Assembly (NCBI GenBank): GCA_021298195.1
Contig: JAJTEQ010000013.1
Coordinates: 1 to 39,808, forward strand
Source of the DNA: Ilumatobacteraceae bacterium
Lineage (GTDB): Bacteria > Actinomycetota > Acidimicrobiia > Acidimicrobiales > Ilumatobacteraceae
DNA: 39,808 bases
Direction of reading: 5' to 3'
Under the pieces are notes generated by a model. That model had not been told where the DNA came from. It saw nothing but the letters and a program-made list of their open reading frames with translations, and ran no database searches. Below, in pieces: positions 1-7,109 of the stretch (position 1 is the first letter of the stretch; every line of letters begins with the position of its first letter). The translations under genes and the position numbers were made by a program.

Positions 1-1
1 C

Positions 2-460
2 ACCGCCGCCAACGCCTCGCAGATCAGCGACGGTGGTTCGGCGATGGTGATCATGAGCGAGCGCGCCGTGAAGGCCCGTGGCGTGAAGCCCCTCGGCCAG
101 ATCGTCAGCTACGGAATGGTGGCCGGCCCCGACAACGCGTCGTTGCTCACGCAGCCCAGCCGCGCCATCCTGAAAGCCCTCGACAAGGTGGGCATGAAGG
201 TCGGCGACGTGAACCTGTTCGAGTTGAACGAGGCCTTCGCCGCCGTGGGTATCGCCGCCATGGCCGACCTCGGCATCAGCGACGACATCGTGAACGTGAA
301 CGGCGGCGCCATCGCGTTGGGTCACCCCATCGGCATGAGCGGCAACCGTGTCGCGCTGACCATCCTCCACGAGTTGCACCGTCGTGGTGGTGGCGTCGGC
401 GCCGCCGCCCTGTGCGGTGGTGGCGGCCAGGGCGACGCCATCATCGTCAAGACGGTCTGA
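2..460 (+). CDS. Acetyl-CoA acetyltransferase (thiolase), C-terminal part
   Basis: This is the 3' end of a thiolase gene; the start lies left of the window, and 152 residues are visible in the frame beginning at base 2. Thiolases condense or cleave acyl-CoA with acetyl-CoA in fatty-acid oxidation or acetoacetyl-CoA formation. The visible part carries the family's C-terminal signatures: NASQISDGGSAM, the NEAFA loop, GGAIALGHPIGMSGNR with the catalytic His, and the final CGGGGQGDA with the second active-site Cys. The N-terminal nucleophilic Cys is outside the window. The TGA stop is followed immediately by a 25-bp tandem repeat shared with the convergent gene. Degradative and biosynthetic thiolases cannot be told apart from this fragment. 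Confidence 0.95.
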   Translation, partial: TAANASQISDGGSAMVIMSERAVKARGVKPLGQIVSYGMVAGPDNASLLTQPSRAILKALDKVGMKVGDVNLFELNEAFAAVGIAAMADLGISDDIVNVNGGAIALGHPIGMSGNRVALTILHELHRRGGGVGAAALCGGGGQGDAIIVKTV

Positions 461-540
461 CGCTCACGACAACAACTCGCGCACGCGCTCACGACAACAA
501 CTCGCGCACGCGCTCACGACAACAACTCGCGCACGCGCTC
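461..540. repeat. 25-bp perfect tandem repeat, three copies plus 5 bp
   Basis: Three identical 25-bp units occupy 461-485, 486-510 and 511-535, followed by the first five bases of a fourth at 536-540. The array starts at the base after the thiolase stop codon. On the reverse strand each unit reads as the codons for RVRELLS and a TGA stop, i.e. the C-terminus of the ArsC-family gene. The rightmost copy holds the stop actually used; the other two lie beyond it. Duplication of the gene's 3' end is the simplest origin. The perfect identity suggests a recent event or a variable-number locus. Confidence 0.97.
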
Positions 541-867
541 CTTGGGGCGACCGATGATCGCGCGATCGGCCGTCACCACCACGGGCCGTTGCAGGAGTTG
601 CTTGTGTTTCACCAACACGGCCACCACCTGATCGGCGGTTCGCACGTCGTCATCTGTGAGACCCAACTTCTTCCACATACTGTCCCGCCGGACCAGGTCG
701 GTCACGGGGGCCTCGAGTTTGGCGATGATCGACCGCAGTGTGGCGGCATCGGGCGGGGTCTTGATGTACAGCACCACCTCGGCGTCCACGCCGAGCTCCT
801 GGGCAATGCTCACGGCATTGCTGCTGCTGTTTCAATGCGGGTTGTGATAAATCGTCACCTTGGCCAT
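514..867 (-). CDS. ArsC-family reductase, candidate selenoprotein (in-frame TGA at the catalytic Cys)
   Basis: Read through one in-frame TGA, this gene encodes 117 residues, the normal length for the ArsC/Spx-like thioredoxin-fold family. ArsC enzymes reduce arsenate, or related substrates, with a cysteine in the N-terminal YHNPxC motif. Here the protein starts MAKVTIYHNPH, then codon 12 (834-832) is TGA exactly where that Cys belongs, then NSSSNAVSIAQELG. The rest is typical of the family: YIKTPP, a long helical middle, RPVVVTADRAIIGRP and ERVRELL. The ATG at 867 has a -10 hexamer TACGGT six bases upstream, the leaderless arrangement used across this window, so the start lies before the TGA. 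A perfect 7-bp stem with a 5-nt loop begins 10 nt after the TGA, as in a bacterial SECIS. A selenoprotein is my inference; a nonsense mutation or sequencing error is the alternative. The GTG at 813 would give a truncated protein without the active site. Confidence 0.8.
803..834 (-). promoter_or_regulatory. Candidate bacterial SECIS element downstream of TGA codon
   Basis: On the reverse strand, the TGA at 834-832 is followed by 10 nt, then GCAATGC (821-815), the loop CGTGA (814-810) and GCATTGC (809-803), a perfect 7-bp stem. The loop starts 17 nt after the TGA and has G as its second base, which fits the general bacterial SECIS model as I know it. The stem needs the AT-ending codons AAT and ATT; the C-ending synonyms usual in this genome would break pairing. 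An alternative stem, GCATTG overlapping the TGA with CAATGC, competes with it. Confidence 0.65.
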
Positions 868-873
868 GGCGCC

Positions 874-879
874 ACCGTA
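874..879 (-). promoter_or_regulatory. -10 element (TACGGT) of the ArsC-family gene
   Basis: TACGGT lies 6 nt before the ATG at 867. This leaderless spacing recurs at more than twenty genes in the window and supports a start upstream of the in-frame TGA. No clear -35 box was seen. Confidence 0.6.
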
Positions 880-960
880 CCCCGTTGGCGAGCGTTTGCC
901 CTGCATAGGGCATAAAACTTGACCCGGCACGGTTTCGTTTCGTAACATAACCGTCACATC

Positions 961-1020
961 GAGGCACCGGTACTGCAGCAGGTCTTTTTCCGCCCGCACC
1001 TGACGCAGAGCTGGTGCCTC
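961..1020. other. 60-bp imperfect palindrome between recR and the ArsC-family gene
   Basis: GAGGCACC (961-968) pairs with GGTGCCTC (1013-1020). Inside it CTGC (973-976) pairs with GCAG (1005-1008) and CAGGT (979-983) with ACCTG (998-1002), leaving a 14-nt loop and small internal loops. Neither strand has a following T-run, so it is not a canonical intrinsic terminator. The 8-bp closing stem recalls tRNA-Sec, but 60 nt is too short and no T-loop or UCA anticodon arm is present. On the forward strand TTGACC (919-924) and TAACAT (943-948), spaced by 18 nt, could start a transcript near 955 that contains the hairpin. It may be a small RNA, a processing site for recR mRNA, or a protein-binding site. 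Confidence 0.6.
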
Positions 1021-1058
1021 GGTCGTTCCCCGACGTCATCGCTCGAGCGCGACACCCG

Positions 1059-1667
1059 TCATTCGTTCATGGCGCGGCGACCGTTGAGAGCCCGTCCGAG
1101 CGTCAACTCGTCGGCGTACTCCAGGTCCCCACCCACCGGCAATCCGGAGGCCGGCCGCGTCACGCGAATACCGAACGGCTCGAGCAGTCGAGCCAGGTAC
1201 TGCGCCGTCACCTCACCTTCGGTGTTGGGGTTGGTGCACACGATCACCTCGGAGATCTCCTCCTTACCGATTCGCATCACCAACTCGCGCATCTTCAGTT
1301 GATCGGGTCCCACACCCTCGATGGGGTTCATCACCCCGAGCAACACGTGATACCGACCGCGGAACTCACCGGTGCGCTCGAGCGCGATGATGTCGCGACT
1401 CTCTTCCACCACACAGATTTGGGTGCCATCGCGCTTCGGATCGGCACAGATGGGACACAGTTCACCCTCGGCGAAGTTGAAGCACCGCGAGCAGAACTGA
1501 ACGCGCGCCTTGGCGTCGCTGATGGCGTCGGCCAGACGACGCACGTCCTCGGCCGGCAACTTCAGTAGATGGAACGCGATGCGCTGCGCCGACTTCGGAC
1601 CCACGCCCGGCAACCGACCGAGTTGGTCGATCAACGTCTGAACGGGAAGCGTGTAGGTGCCGGCCAC
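1059..1667 (-). CDS. recR: Recombination protein RecR
   Basis: RecR (202 aa, normal length) forms a ring that, with RecF/RecO, loads RecA at gaps in cytoplasmic DNA. The sequence has the N-terminal HhH region ([20 protein letters not shown]), a four-cysteine zinc motif (C59, C62, C71, C74), and a Toprim domain beginning at [16 protein letters not shown] and continuing to [12 protein letters not shown]. The start is GTG at 1667, 18 nt after the dnaX stop, so the two are probably cotranscribed. Many bacteria carry ybaB/ebfC between dnaX and recR; it is absent here. Confidence 0.96.
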   Translation of the reverse strand: MAGTYTLPVQTLIDQLGRLPGVGPKSAQRIAFHLLKLPAEDVRRLADAISDAKARVQFCSRCFNFAEGELCPICADPKRDGTQICVVEESRDIIALERTGEFRGRYHVLLGVMNPIEGVGPDQLKMRELVMRIGKEEISEVIVCTNPNTEGEVTAQYLARLLEPFGIRVTRPASGLPVGGDLEYADELTLGRALNGRRAMNE

Positions 1668-1685
1668 GGTTCGATCGCCCTCGGG

Positions 1686-3359
1686 CTATTCCTCGACGGT
1701 CTCGATGACCGAACCCGGGAACATCTCGGCCAAGGAATCCGTGACGTCCTTCTCGGACACCGTCGGCAGATTCTTGATCTCGTCGATGTCGATGGTCTCG
1801 TCTTCGACGACCCGCTTCTTCGCGATGGGCTTCGAGTCATCGGGACGAGTCTCGATGATCACGGGGCACTTTCCGGCTCCGGCGCGATGCACGACGTCGG
1901 TGATGTCGGTGAGATATTCCTTCACGCGCTTGGCGGCGTGTTCGTTGTCGACCACCAACACGATGGTGCCGTCGCGGTGCGCGGGCTTGGCCATTTGAGC
2001 AACCGCCCGACGCATGCCCTTCATCTCGTTGATGACCGCGGTCGACCAGTTGGTCACCACGTCGGCCGCACTCATCGTGGTCGCCGTCACCGGCGCATCG
2101 GTCGAGGCCGCGGGTGGTGGCGCGACGGACGTCGTCGGTTCCGGCACCGGCGCGGGAGTTTCCGCTCGGGGCGTGGGTGTGCTGGGGTCCTTCACCCGTC
2201 CACCCAGAACCGCACGGCCCGTGGACGGATTCACGGGGGCGGGCGCGATGACGGGACGATTCTCGATCTCGCGTTCGAGCCGTTCGATGCGCGCCATCAA
2301 GGCTTCGACACCCATCTGCAATTCGCGGTGCACGAGTTTGACCAACGACACTTCGAGCACGACCCGCGGATCGGGCGCACCCTTCATGTCGTTGATGGTC
2401 TGACCCAACGTCTCGATGATCTTGACCACGCGGGGCGTTCCCAGCCGTTGGGCTTGATCGCTCACCTCGGCGGAACGACGTTCGGACAACTGCACCAACT
2501 CGGGAGCCATCTGCGACAGGAAACAATCCCGTAGATGCGCCACCAGGTCGTCGACGATCGAACGTGGTTCGCGACCCAACGACACGGACTGAGCCACCGC
2601 GGCCAGCAAACGACCGGCGTCGTAGGCGACGAGTGCTTCCACGAACTCGTCGACCGGCGTGGCTTCCTCGGCGATGCCACCGACCGCCACGGCCAACTCG
2701 AGCGCCGACAACGTGTCGCGCACCGACCCCGCACCCTGTCGCACCACCGCTTCGATGGTCTCGGGTGACACGTCGAGGCCGGCATCGGCCACCACCCAGC
2801 GCACGTGCTCTTCCAGTTCGGATTCCTGCAGCAAATGGAACTGCAGATGCTGGGTACGACTGCGAATGGTCTCGCCGACCTTCTGCGGATCGGTGGTGGC
2901 CAGCACGAAGACCACGCCCGGCGGAGGCTCTTCGAGCGTCTTCAAGAGAGCCGCTTCGGCACTCTTGGACAGCATGTGCACCTCGTCGAGAATGAAGACC
3001 CGGTGTCGACCGGGCGAACCGAGCGACGCCGACGCGATGATTTCGCGGATGTCGGCCACTCCGTTGTTGCTGGCGGCGTCCAGTTCGATGACGTCGAAGC
3101 TGTTACCGGTCTGCACCGCCAGACACGACGGACAGGCACAACAGGGCTCGCCGTCGACCGGGCTGTCGCAGTTGAGCACCTTGGCCAGGATGCGCGCCGT
3201 GGTGGTCTTGCCCGTGCCACGAGGGCCGGAGAACAGGTAGGCGTGTCCCTCGCGGGAATTGACGATGGAGTTCTTGAGCGCCCGAACGATGTGCTCCTGG
3301 CCCTTCAATTCGCTGAAGCGCTGCGGCCGATACCGGCGGTAGAGGGATTGGGCGGCCAT
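1686..3359 (-). CDS. dnaX: DNA polymerase III subunit gamma/tau
   Basis: DnaX is the clamp-loader ATPase that loads the beta clamp at the replication fork. The 557-residue protein has Walker A GPRGTGKT (residues 45-52), a four-Cys zinc site (C64, C73, C76, C79), the DEVHMLS Walker B, an SRC-like stretch in IRSRTQ, and GSVRDTLS (sensor 2). After about residue 370 it becomes rich in Pro, Ala and Thr (a tau-type linker), then a folded C-terminal domain. I see no A-run slippery site, so a programmed gamma/tau frameshift is not evident. The ATG at 3359 sits 8 nt after the -10 hexamer TACAGT and also has a weak purine-rich stretch. It is first in the dnaX-recR operon and divergent from the CopC/D-like gene. 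Confidence 0.97.
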   Translation of the reverse strand: MAAQSLYRRYRPQRFSELKGQEHIVRALKNSIVNSREGHAYLFSGPRGTGKTTTARILAKVLNCDSPVDGEPCCACPSCLAVQTGNSFDVIELDAASNNGVADIREIIASASLGSPGRHRVFILDEVHMLSKSAEAALLKTLEEPPPGVVFVLATTDPQKVGETIRSRTQHLQFHLLQESELEEHVRWVVADAGLDVSPETIEAVVRQGAGSVRDTLSALELAVAVGGIAEEATPVDEFVEALVAYDAGRLLAAVAQSVSLGREPRSIVDDLVAHLRDCFLSQMAPELVQLSERRSAEVSDQAQRLGTPRVVKIIETLGQTINDMKGAPDPRVVLEVSLVKLVHRELQMGVEALMARIERLEREIENRPVIAPAPVNPSTGRAVLGGRVKDPSTPTPRAETPAPVPEPTTSVAPPPAASTDAPVTATTMSAADVVTNWSTAVINEMKGMRRAVAQMAKPAHRDGTIVLVVDNEHAAKRVKEYLTDITDVVHRAGAGKCPVIIETRPDDSKPIAKKRVVEDETIDIDEIKNLPTVSEKDVTDSLAEMFPGSVIETVEE

Positions 3360-3367
3360 CGCCTCCG

Positions 3368-3373
3368 ACTGTA
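3368..3373 (-). promoter_or_regulatory. -10 element (TACAGT) of dnaX
   Basis: TACAGT lies 8 nt before the dnaX ATG, so the transcript should be leaderless or have a 1-2 nt leader. Confidence 0.55.
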
Positions 3374-3439
3374 GTGGTGGGGTGCGAGCCCTGCTTGCCC
3401 CCGTTCCGGCGGGTCGGGAAACTACCGTGGAGCACGATC

Positions 3440-5296
3440 ATGCCGAACACCATCGACCGTCGAACCACAGGCACCCACGCGCCGTCCCGTCGTCGGGTGT
3501 GGCGTCGCTTGGCCGCCGTCGCGTTGGGTCTCGGCTCGGTTCTGTTGATGTCGGCCGCCCCCGCCGCGGCCGAGACGACCCTCGTCACCTCCAGTCCCGC
3601 CGACGGCGAAAAACTCATCACCTCTCCCACGCAAATCACCGCCACGTTCAGCGCCGCGGTTCCCAACAACGCCGTTCTCACCGCGGTGTGCGAGGGCAAT
3701 CCGGCACCGATCGGCACCGTCTCGGTGGGCGCCGACGGCATCTCACTGATCGCCCCGCTCACCGCGGCTCTGCCGGTGGGCACCTGCAACGTCACCTACT
3801 CGGTGCCCCAAGCTGACGGCAAGGTGGCAACCGGAGGCTTTTCGTTCGAGGTCCTCGACCCGGACACCGCCGACCCCACCGACGCGGTCACCGACGACAC
3901 CGACGGCGGAATGTTGGCGACCGACCCGCCACCCGTCAGCGGACCACTCGGTTTGGCTCGGGTGGTGGCTTACGCGTCGCTGGCCGCTTTGTTCGGTGCC
4001 GCCGCCTTCATGGTGATGGCCTGGCCCGAGGGTGTCGACTACATCAACGTTCGTCGTTACCTGCGCACGGTGTGGGTCATCGCTCTGGTCAGCAACTACT
4101 TCGTGGCCGTCCTGCGCACCTGTCTGCTGAGCGGCAAGAGCGTCACGGCGGCCATCAGCCCCTTCGGCTGGGGTGATTTGTTCGACAACGCCAGCGGTAT
4201 CTCGGCCTTCGCTCGCGTGGTGTTCGTCGCCGGTGCGTTCATCATCGTGGCCCGCCCCGAGCGTCTGCTCGACCCGCAATCACAACCGCTCGCCGTCGGA
4301 CTTCCCGCCGCGGCCATGGCCACCTTCGCGTTCACCCGCACCGTCGACGAGTTCTCGTTGTTGGGCGTGGCATCGGGAATCGTGCACACGTTGTCGATCG
4401 GTCTCTGGTTCGGCGGTCTGTTGGTGTTGGGGCAAACGGTGCTCGTCGGTCCCGGGGAGGAAGACGTCGCCCAGGCCGTGCGCGGCTACGCACGCTGGAT
4501 TCGCGTCTTCGTCATGGTCGCGGTCATCTCGGGATTGATCTCGCTCTACAGCCTCGACGGTGGCTCGGTGCTCACCAGTCGTCACGGACGCCTCATCATC
4601 TTCAAAGCCATCGGCGTGGCCGGCATGGTGTATCTGGGTGTGGCGTTGCGTCAGTACATCGCGCGCAACGTCGCCAAGCGCCGCGACATCACCGGACGAA
4701 CCGCCGGCAAGCTTCGTCGTGCGGTGCTGGCCGAGGCCGCCATCGGAGTCTTCGTTCTGGTCGTCACCTCGTGGGCCGTGGCCACGTTGCCACCGAACGT
4801 CGACCCGCCCGGAACCGACAAGACCAACTACGCCTTCGTCGGTGAGCGTTCCGGTGGGGCGTTCGACGTGCAGGTCAAGGTCACACCCGCCGTCGTGGGT
4901 GCCAACGCGGTGCGTATCGACGTCTTCTCTCCCGAGGAGGGTCTCACCGATCTGACGGTGCAGTTCAACCCACCCACCAACACCACCGCCAGCGTCACGT
5001 TGAACGTGCCACTGGATGGCGTCGGTGCCGCCCGGTTGCCGATGAAGGAAGGCGTTCCCTTCGGCGCTCCCGGTCTGTGGACGGTGATCGTCACCGCCAA
5101 CGGCCCCGAGGGACCGTTGCCCTCGGTGACCTACACCGTCTCGGTGATGAGTGGTTCCGGGGAACCCACCGACACCACGCTGCCCGCGGGAAGCACCACG
5201 TTGCCGGCCCAGACCGGCGGAACCGTCGTGGTCCCCTTGGGTTCCACCACCGTGCCGGCGGGCATTCAGCCGGTCACCGCCAGCGTGGCCCCGTAA
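3440..5296 (+). CDS. CopC/CopD-like copper-resistance-family membrane protein
   Basis: The 618-residue protein fuses a secreted CopC-like beta domain to a CopD-like membrane domain. Basic residues (RRRVWRR) and a hydrophobic signal segment end near APAAA (residue 44). The CopC domain follows (SSPADGEKLITSPTQITATFS, about 45-150). Several transmembrane helices span roughly 170-460, then an extracytoplasmic beta-rich domain and a Thr/Pro-rich tail (TTLPAGSTTLP). CopC/CopD proteins handle copper in the envelope. The usual copper ligands are missing: the mature N-terminus reads ETTL instead of starting with His, and the DGH motif reads ADGK. Copper binding is therefore doubtful. The ATG at 3440 is chosen because it precedes the signal peptide directly; TACCGT at 3423-3428 and GGAG lie upstream. 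Confidence 0.85.
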   Translation: MPNTIDRRTTGTHAPSRRRVWRRLAAVALGLGSVLLMSAAPAAAETTLVTSSPADGEKLITSPTQITATFSAAVPNNAVLTAVCEGNPAPIGTVSVGADGISLIAPLTAALPVGTCNVTYSVPQADGKVATGGFSFEVLDPDTADPTDAVTDDTDGGMLATDPPPVSGPLGLARVVAYASLAALFGAAAFMVMAWPEGVDYINVRRYLRTVWVIALVSNYFVAVLRTCLLSGKSVTAAISPFGWGDLFDNASGISAFARVVFVAGAFIIVARPERLLDPQSQPLAVGLPAAAMATFAFTRTVDEFSLLGVASGIVHTLSIGLWFGGLLVLGQTVLVGPGEEDVAQAVRGYARWIRVFVMVAVISGLISLYSLDGGSVLTSRHGRLIIFKAIGVAGMVYLGVALRQYIARNVAKRRDITGRTAGKLRRAVLAEAAIGVFVLVVTSWAVATLPPNVDPPGTDKTNYAFVGERSGGAFDVQVKVTPAVVGANAVRIDVFSPEEGLTDLTVQFNPPTNTTASVTLNVPLDGVGAARLPMKEGVPFGAPGLWTVIVTANGPEGPLPSVTYTVSVMSGSGEPTDTTLPAGSTTLPAQTGGTVVVPLGSTTVPAGIQPVTASVAP

Positions 5297-5354
5297 GCAC
5301 GGCCAATGAGGCCTTTCCTCCCTGCCAACTGAGTCCCTCTCGGCGGTTGGCGAG

Positions 5355-5360
5355 TAGCGT
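5355..5360 (+). promoter_or_regulatory. -10 element (TAGCGT) of the carboxyltransferase gene
   Basis: TAGCGT lies 7 nt before the GTG at 5368, supporting that start over the in-frame ATG at 5386. Confidence 0.6.
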
Positions 5361-5367
5361 TTCCCCC

Positions 5368-6927
5368 GTGACCAGCAGCAACCCCATGCAGGACAAACTC
5401 GACGATCTCCGCACTCGTAAGGACCAGGCACTCCTGGCCGGATCGCCCCGAGCCATCGAACGTCAGCACGAAAAGGGAAAGATGCTCGCCCGCGAGCGTC
5501 TGGAGTATCTGCTCGATCCGGGCTCGTTCCAGGAACTCGACATGCTCGCCCGCCATCGTGCCCATGCGGCCGGCCTCGAGGAGCACCCCTACACCGACGG
5601 CGTCATCACCGGTTGGGGAACCGTCGACGGTCGCAAGGTGTTCGTGTTCTCGCAGGACTTCACGGTGTTCGGTGGCGCCCTCGGCGAGGTGTTCGCCGAG
5701 AAGATCCACAAGTTGATGGATCTGGCCCTGAAGGTGGGCGCACCGGTCATCGGTCTGAACGACGGCGCCGGCGCGCGAATCCAAGAAGGCGTGGTGTCGC
5801 TGGCCAGCTACGGCGGCATCTTCTATCGCAACGTGCAGTCCAGCGGTGTCATCCCGCAGATCTCGGTCATCCTCGGACCGTGCGCCGGTGGGGCCGTGTA
5901 CTCGCCGGCCATGACCGACTTCATCTTCATGGTTCGCGAGAGCAGTCACATGTTCATCACCGGGCCCGACGTGGTCAAGACCGTCACCGGTGAAGAGGTC
6001 ACCCTCGAGGAACTGGGTGGCGCCATGAGCCATGCGAGCAAGAGCGGTGTGGCCACGTTCGTGTCGGCCGACGAGAAGTCCTGCCTCGACGACGTTCGCT
6101 TCTTGCTGTCCTTCATGCCGCAGAACAACATGGAGGAAGCTCCGGTTCTGGACGGTGGCGACGATCCCGAGCGCGAATGTCCGGAACTCCGCGACATCCT
6201 GCCCCCCTCACCCAACCAGCCCTACGACATGAAGAAGGTCATCGCCTCGGTGGTCGACGACGGCGAGTACTTCGAGTATTTCCCGCACTGGGCCAAGAGC
6301 ATCACCTGTGGTTTCGCCCGCGTCGACGGCCACGCCGTCGGTGTGGTCGGCAACCAGCCCATGATCCTGGCCGGCGTGCTCGACATCGAGAGCGCCGAGA
6401 AGGCCGCGCGCTTCGTGCGCACGTGCGACGCGTTCAACATTCCGTTGCTCACCTTCGTCGACGTGCCCGGTTTCCTTCCCGGCGTCGACCAGGAGTACGG
6501 CGGCATCATCCGCCACGGTGCCAAGTTGCTCTACGCCTACTGCGAGGCGACGGTTCCGCGCATCCAGATCATCACCCGCAAGGCCTACGGCGGTGCGTAC
6601 GTGGTGATGGACTCCAAGTCCATCGGTTCGGACCTCGCCTACGCGTGGCCCACCGCCGAACTCGCGGTGATGGGGCCGAACGGCGCCGTGGAGATCGTGT
6701 ACCGCCGCGAACTGCAGCAAGCCGCCGACCCGGTGGCCCGTCGCGCGGAGTTGATCGCCGAGTACACCGAGAAGTACGCGAACCCCTACGCCGCTGCCGA
6801 GCGCGGGTACATCGACGACGTCATCGATCCGGCCGAGACCCGCAAGAAGGTCGTCGACGGGTTCCGCATGTTGCGCACCAAGCGCGAGGAACTGCCCCGA
6901 CGCAAGCACGGCAACATGCCGCTATGA
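5368..6927 (+). CDS. Acyl-CoA carboxylase beta subunit (propionyl/acetyl-CoA carboxyltransferase)
   Basis: This biotin-dependent carboxyltransferase moves carboxyl from carboxybiotin to acetyl- or propionyl-CoA, for malonyl-CoA synthesis or propionate metabolism in the cytoplasm. At 519 residues it has the usual length. The N-terminal carboxyltransferase half has RERLEYLLDPGSFQELDML, GARIQEG and GPCAGGAVYSPAMTDF; the C-terminal half has the conserved DVPGFLPGVDQEYGGIIRHGAKLLYA, the RKAYGGAYVVM oxyanion loop and AELAVMGPNGAVEIVYRRE. The start is a GTG with a -10 seven bases upstream. The stop overlaps the epsilon-subunit ATG (ATGA), which supports a stable complex. The biotinylated alpha subunit is not in the window. 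Substrate specificity cannot be read from the sequence. Confidence 0.96.
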   Translation: MTSSNPMQDKLDDLRTRKDQALLAGSPRAIERQHEKGKMLARERLEYLLDPGSFQELDMLARHRAHAAGLEEHPYTDGVITGWGTVDGRKVFVFSQDFTVFGGALGEVFAEKIHKLMDLALKVGAPVIGLNDGAGARIQEGVVSLASYGGIFYRNVQSSGVIPQISVILGPCAGGAVYSPAMTDFIFMVRESSHMFITGPDVVKTVTGEEVTLEELGGAMSHASKSGVATFVSADEKSCLDDVRFLLSFMPQNNMEEAPVLDGGDDPERECPELRDILPPSPNQPYDMKKVIASVVDDGEYFEYFPHWAKSITCGFARVDGHAVGVVGNQPMILAGVLDIESAEKAARFVRTCDAFNIPLLTFVDVPGFLPGVDQEYGGIIRHGAKLLYAYCEATVPRIQIITRKAYGGAYVVMDSKSIGSDLAYAWPTAELAVMGPNGAVEIVYRRELQQAADPVARRAELIAEYTEKYANPYAAAERGYIDDVIDPAETRKKVVDGFRMLRTKREELPRRKHGNMPL

Positions 6928-7109
6928 GCACGCGCGTCTCGCCCACCCCGAACGACGAAGAGGCCGTGGCCATCGCCGCGGCCATGGAGGCACTGTGGCC
7001 CCGACCCGTCATCGGCGCCGATCCGGTGTCGGCTCGCGAGAACGCCTGGCGCTTCAGCGGTCGTTGGTGGGCTCGCCCGCAGATCGCCCGGCGCTCGCGT
7101 CCGTGGTGA
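6924..7109 (+). CDS. Small acyl-CoA carboxylase epsilon subunit
   Basis: The 61-residue protein overlaps the carboxyltransferase stop by ATGA. It reads EEAVAIAAAMEALWPRP in the first half and ENAWRFSGRWWARP near the end, which matches the AccE/PccE type of actinobacterial epsilon subunit that stabilises the alpha-beta carboxylase complex. Such subunits are short, poorly conserved and usually encoded next to the beta subunit, as here. Its 3' end overlaps the convergent membrane-protein gene by 56 bp. Confidence 0.85.
   Translation: MSTRVSPTPNDEEAVAIAAAMEALWPRPVIGADPVSARENAWRFSGRWWARPQIARRSRPW

Noticed and set aside
461-540. A CRISPR array
   Set aside because: The 25-bp units are directly abutting without spacers and match the adjacent coding end.
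514-813. A 99-residue version of the ArsC-family protein starting at GTG 813
   Set aside because: It would lack the YHNPxC active-site strand, and the -10 element fits the ATG at 867 instead.
961-1020. tRNA-Sec suggested by the 8-bp acceptor-like stem next to a candidate selenoprotein
   Set aside because: The element is only 60 nt, and has no T-arm, no UCA anticodon stem and no CCA; tRNA-Sec is about 90 nt or longer.
961-1020. 4.5S (SRP) RNA, which often neighbours dnaX
   Set aside because: The conserved domain IV sequence with the GGAA tetraloop is absent on both strands.
1569-2534. A 321-codon forward frame opposite dnaX
   Set aside because: Shadow of dnaX; strongly biased composition and no start signal.
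4280-5431. A 383-codon reverse frame opposite the CopC/D-like gene
   Set aside because: No recognizable motif, Gly/His/Arg-rich composition, and the forward gene has clear domains.
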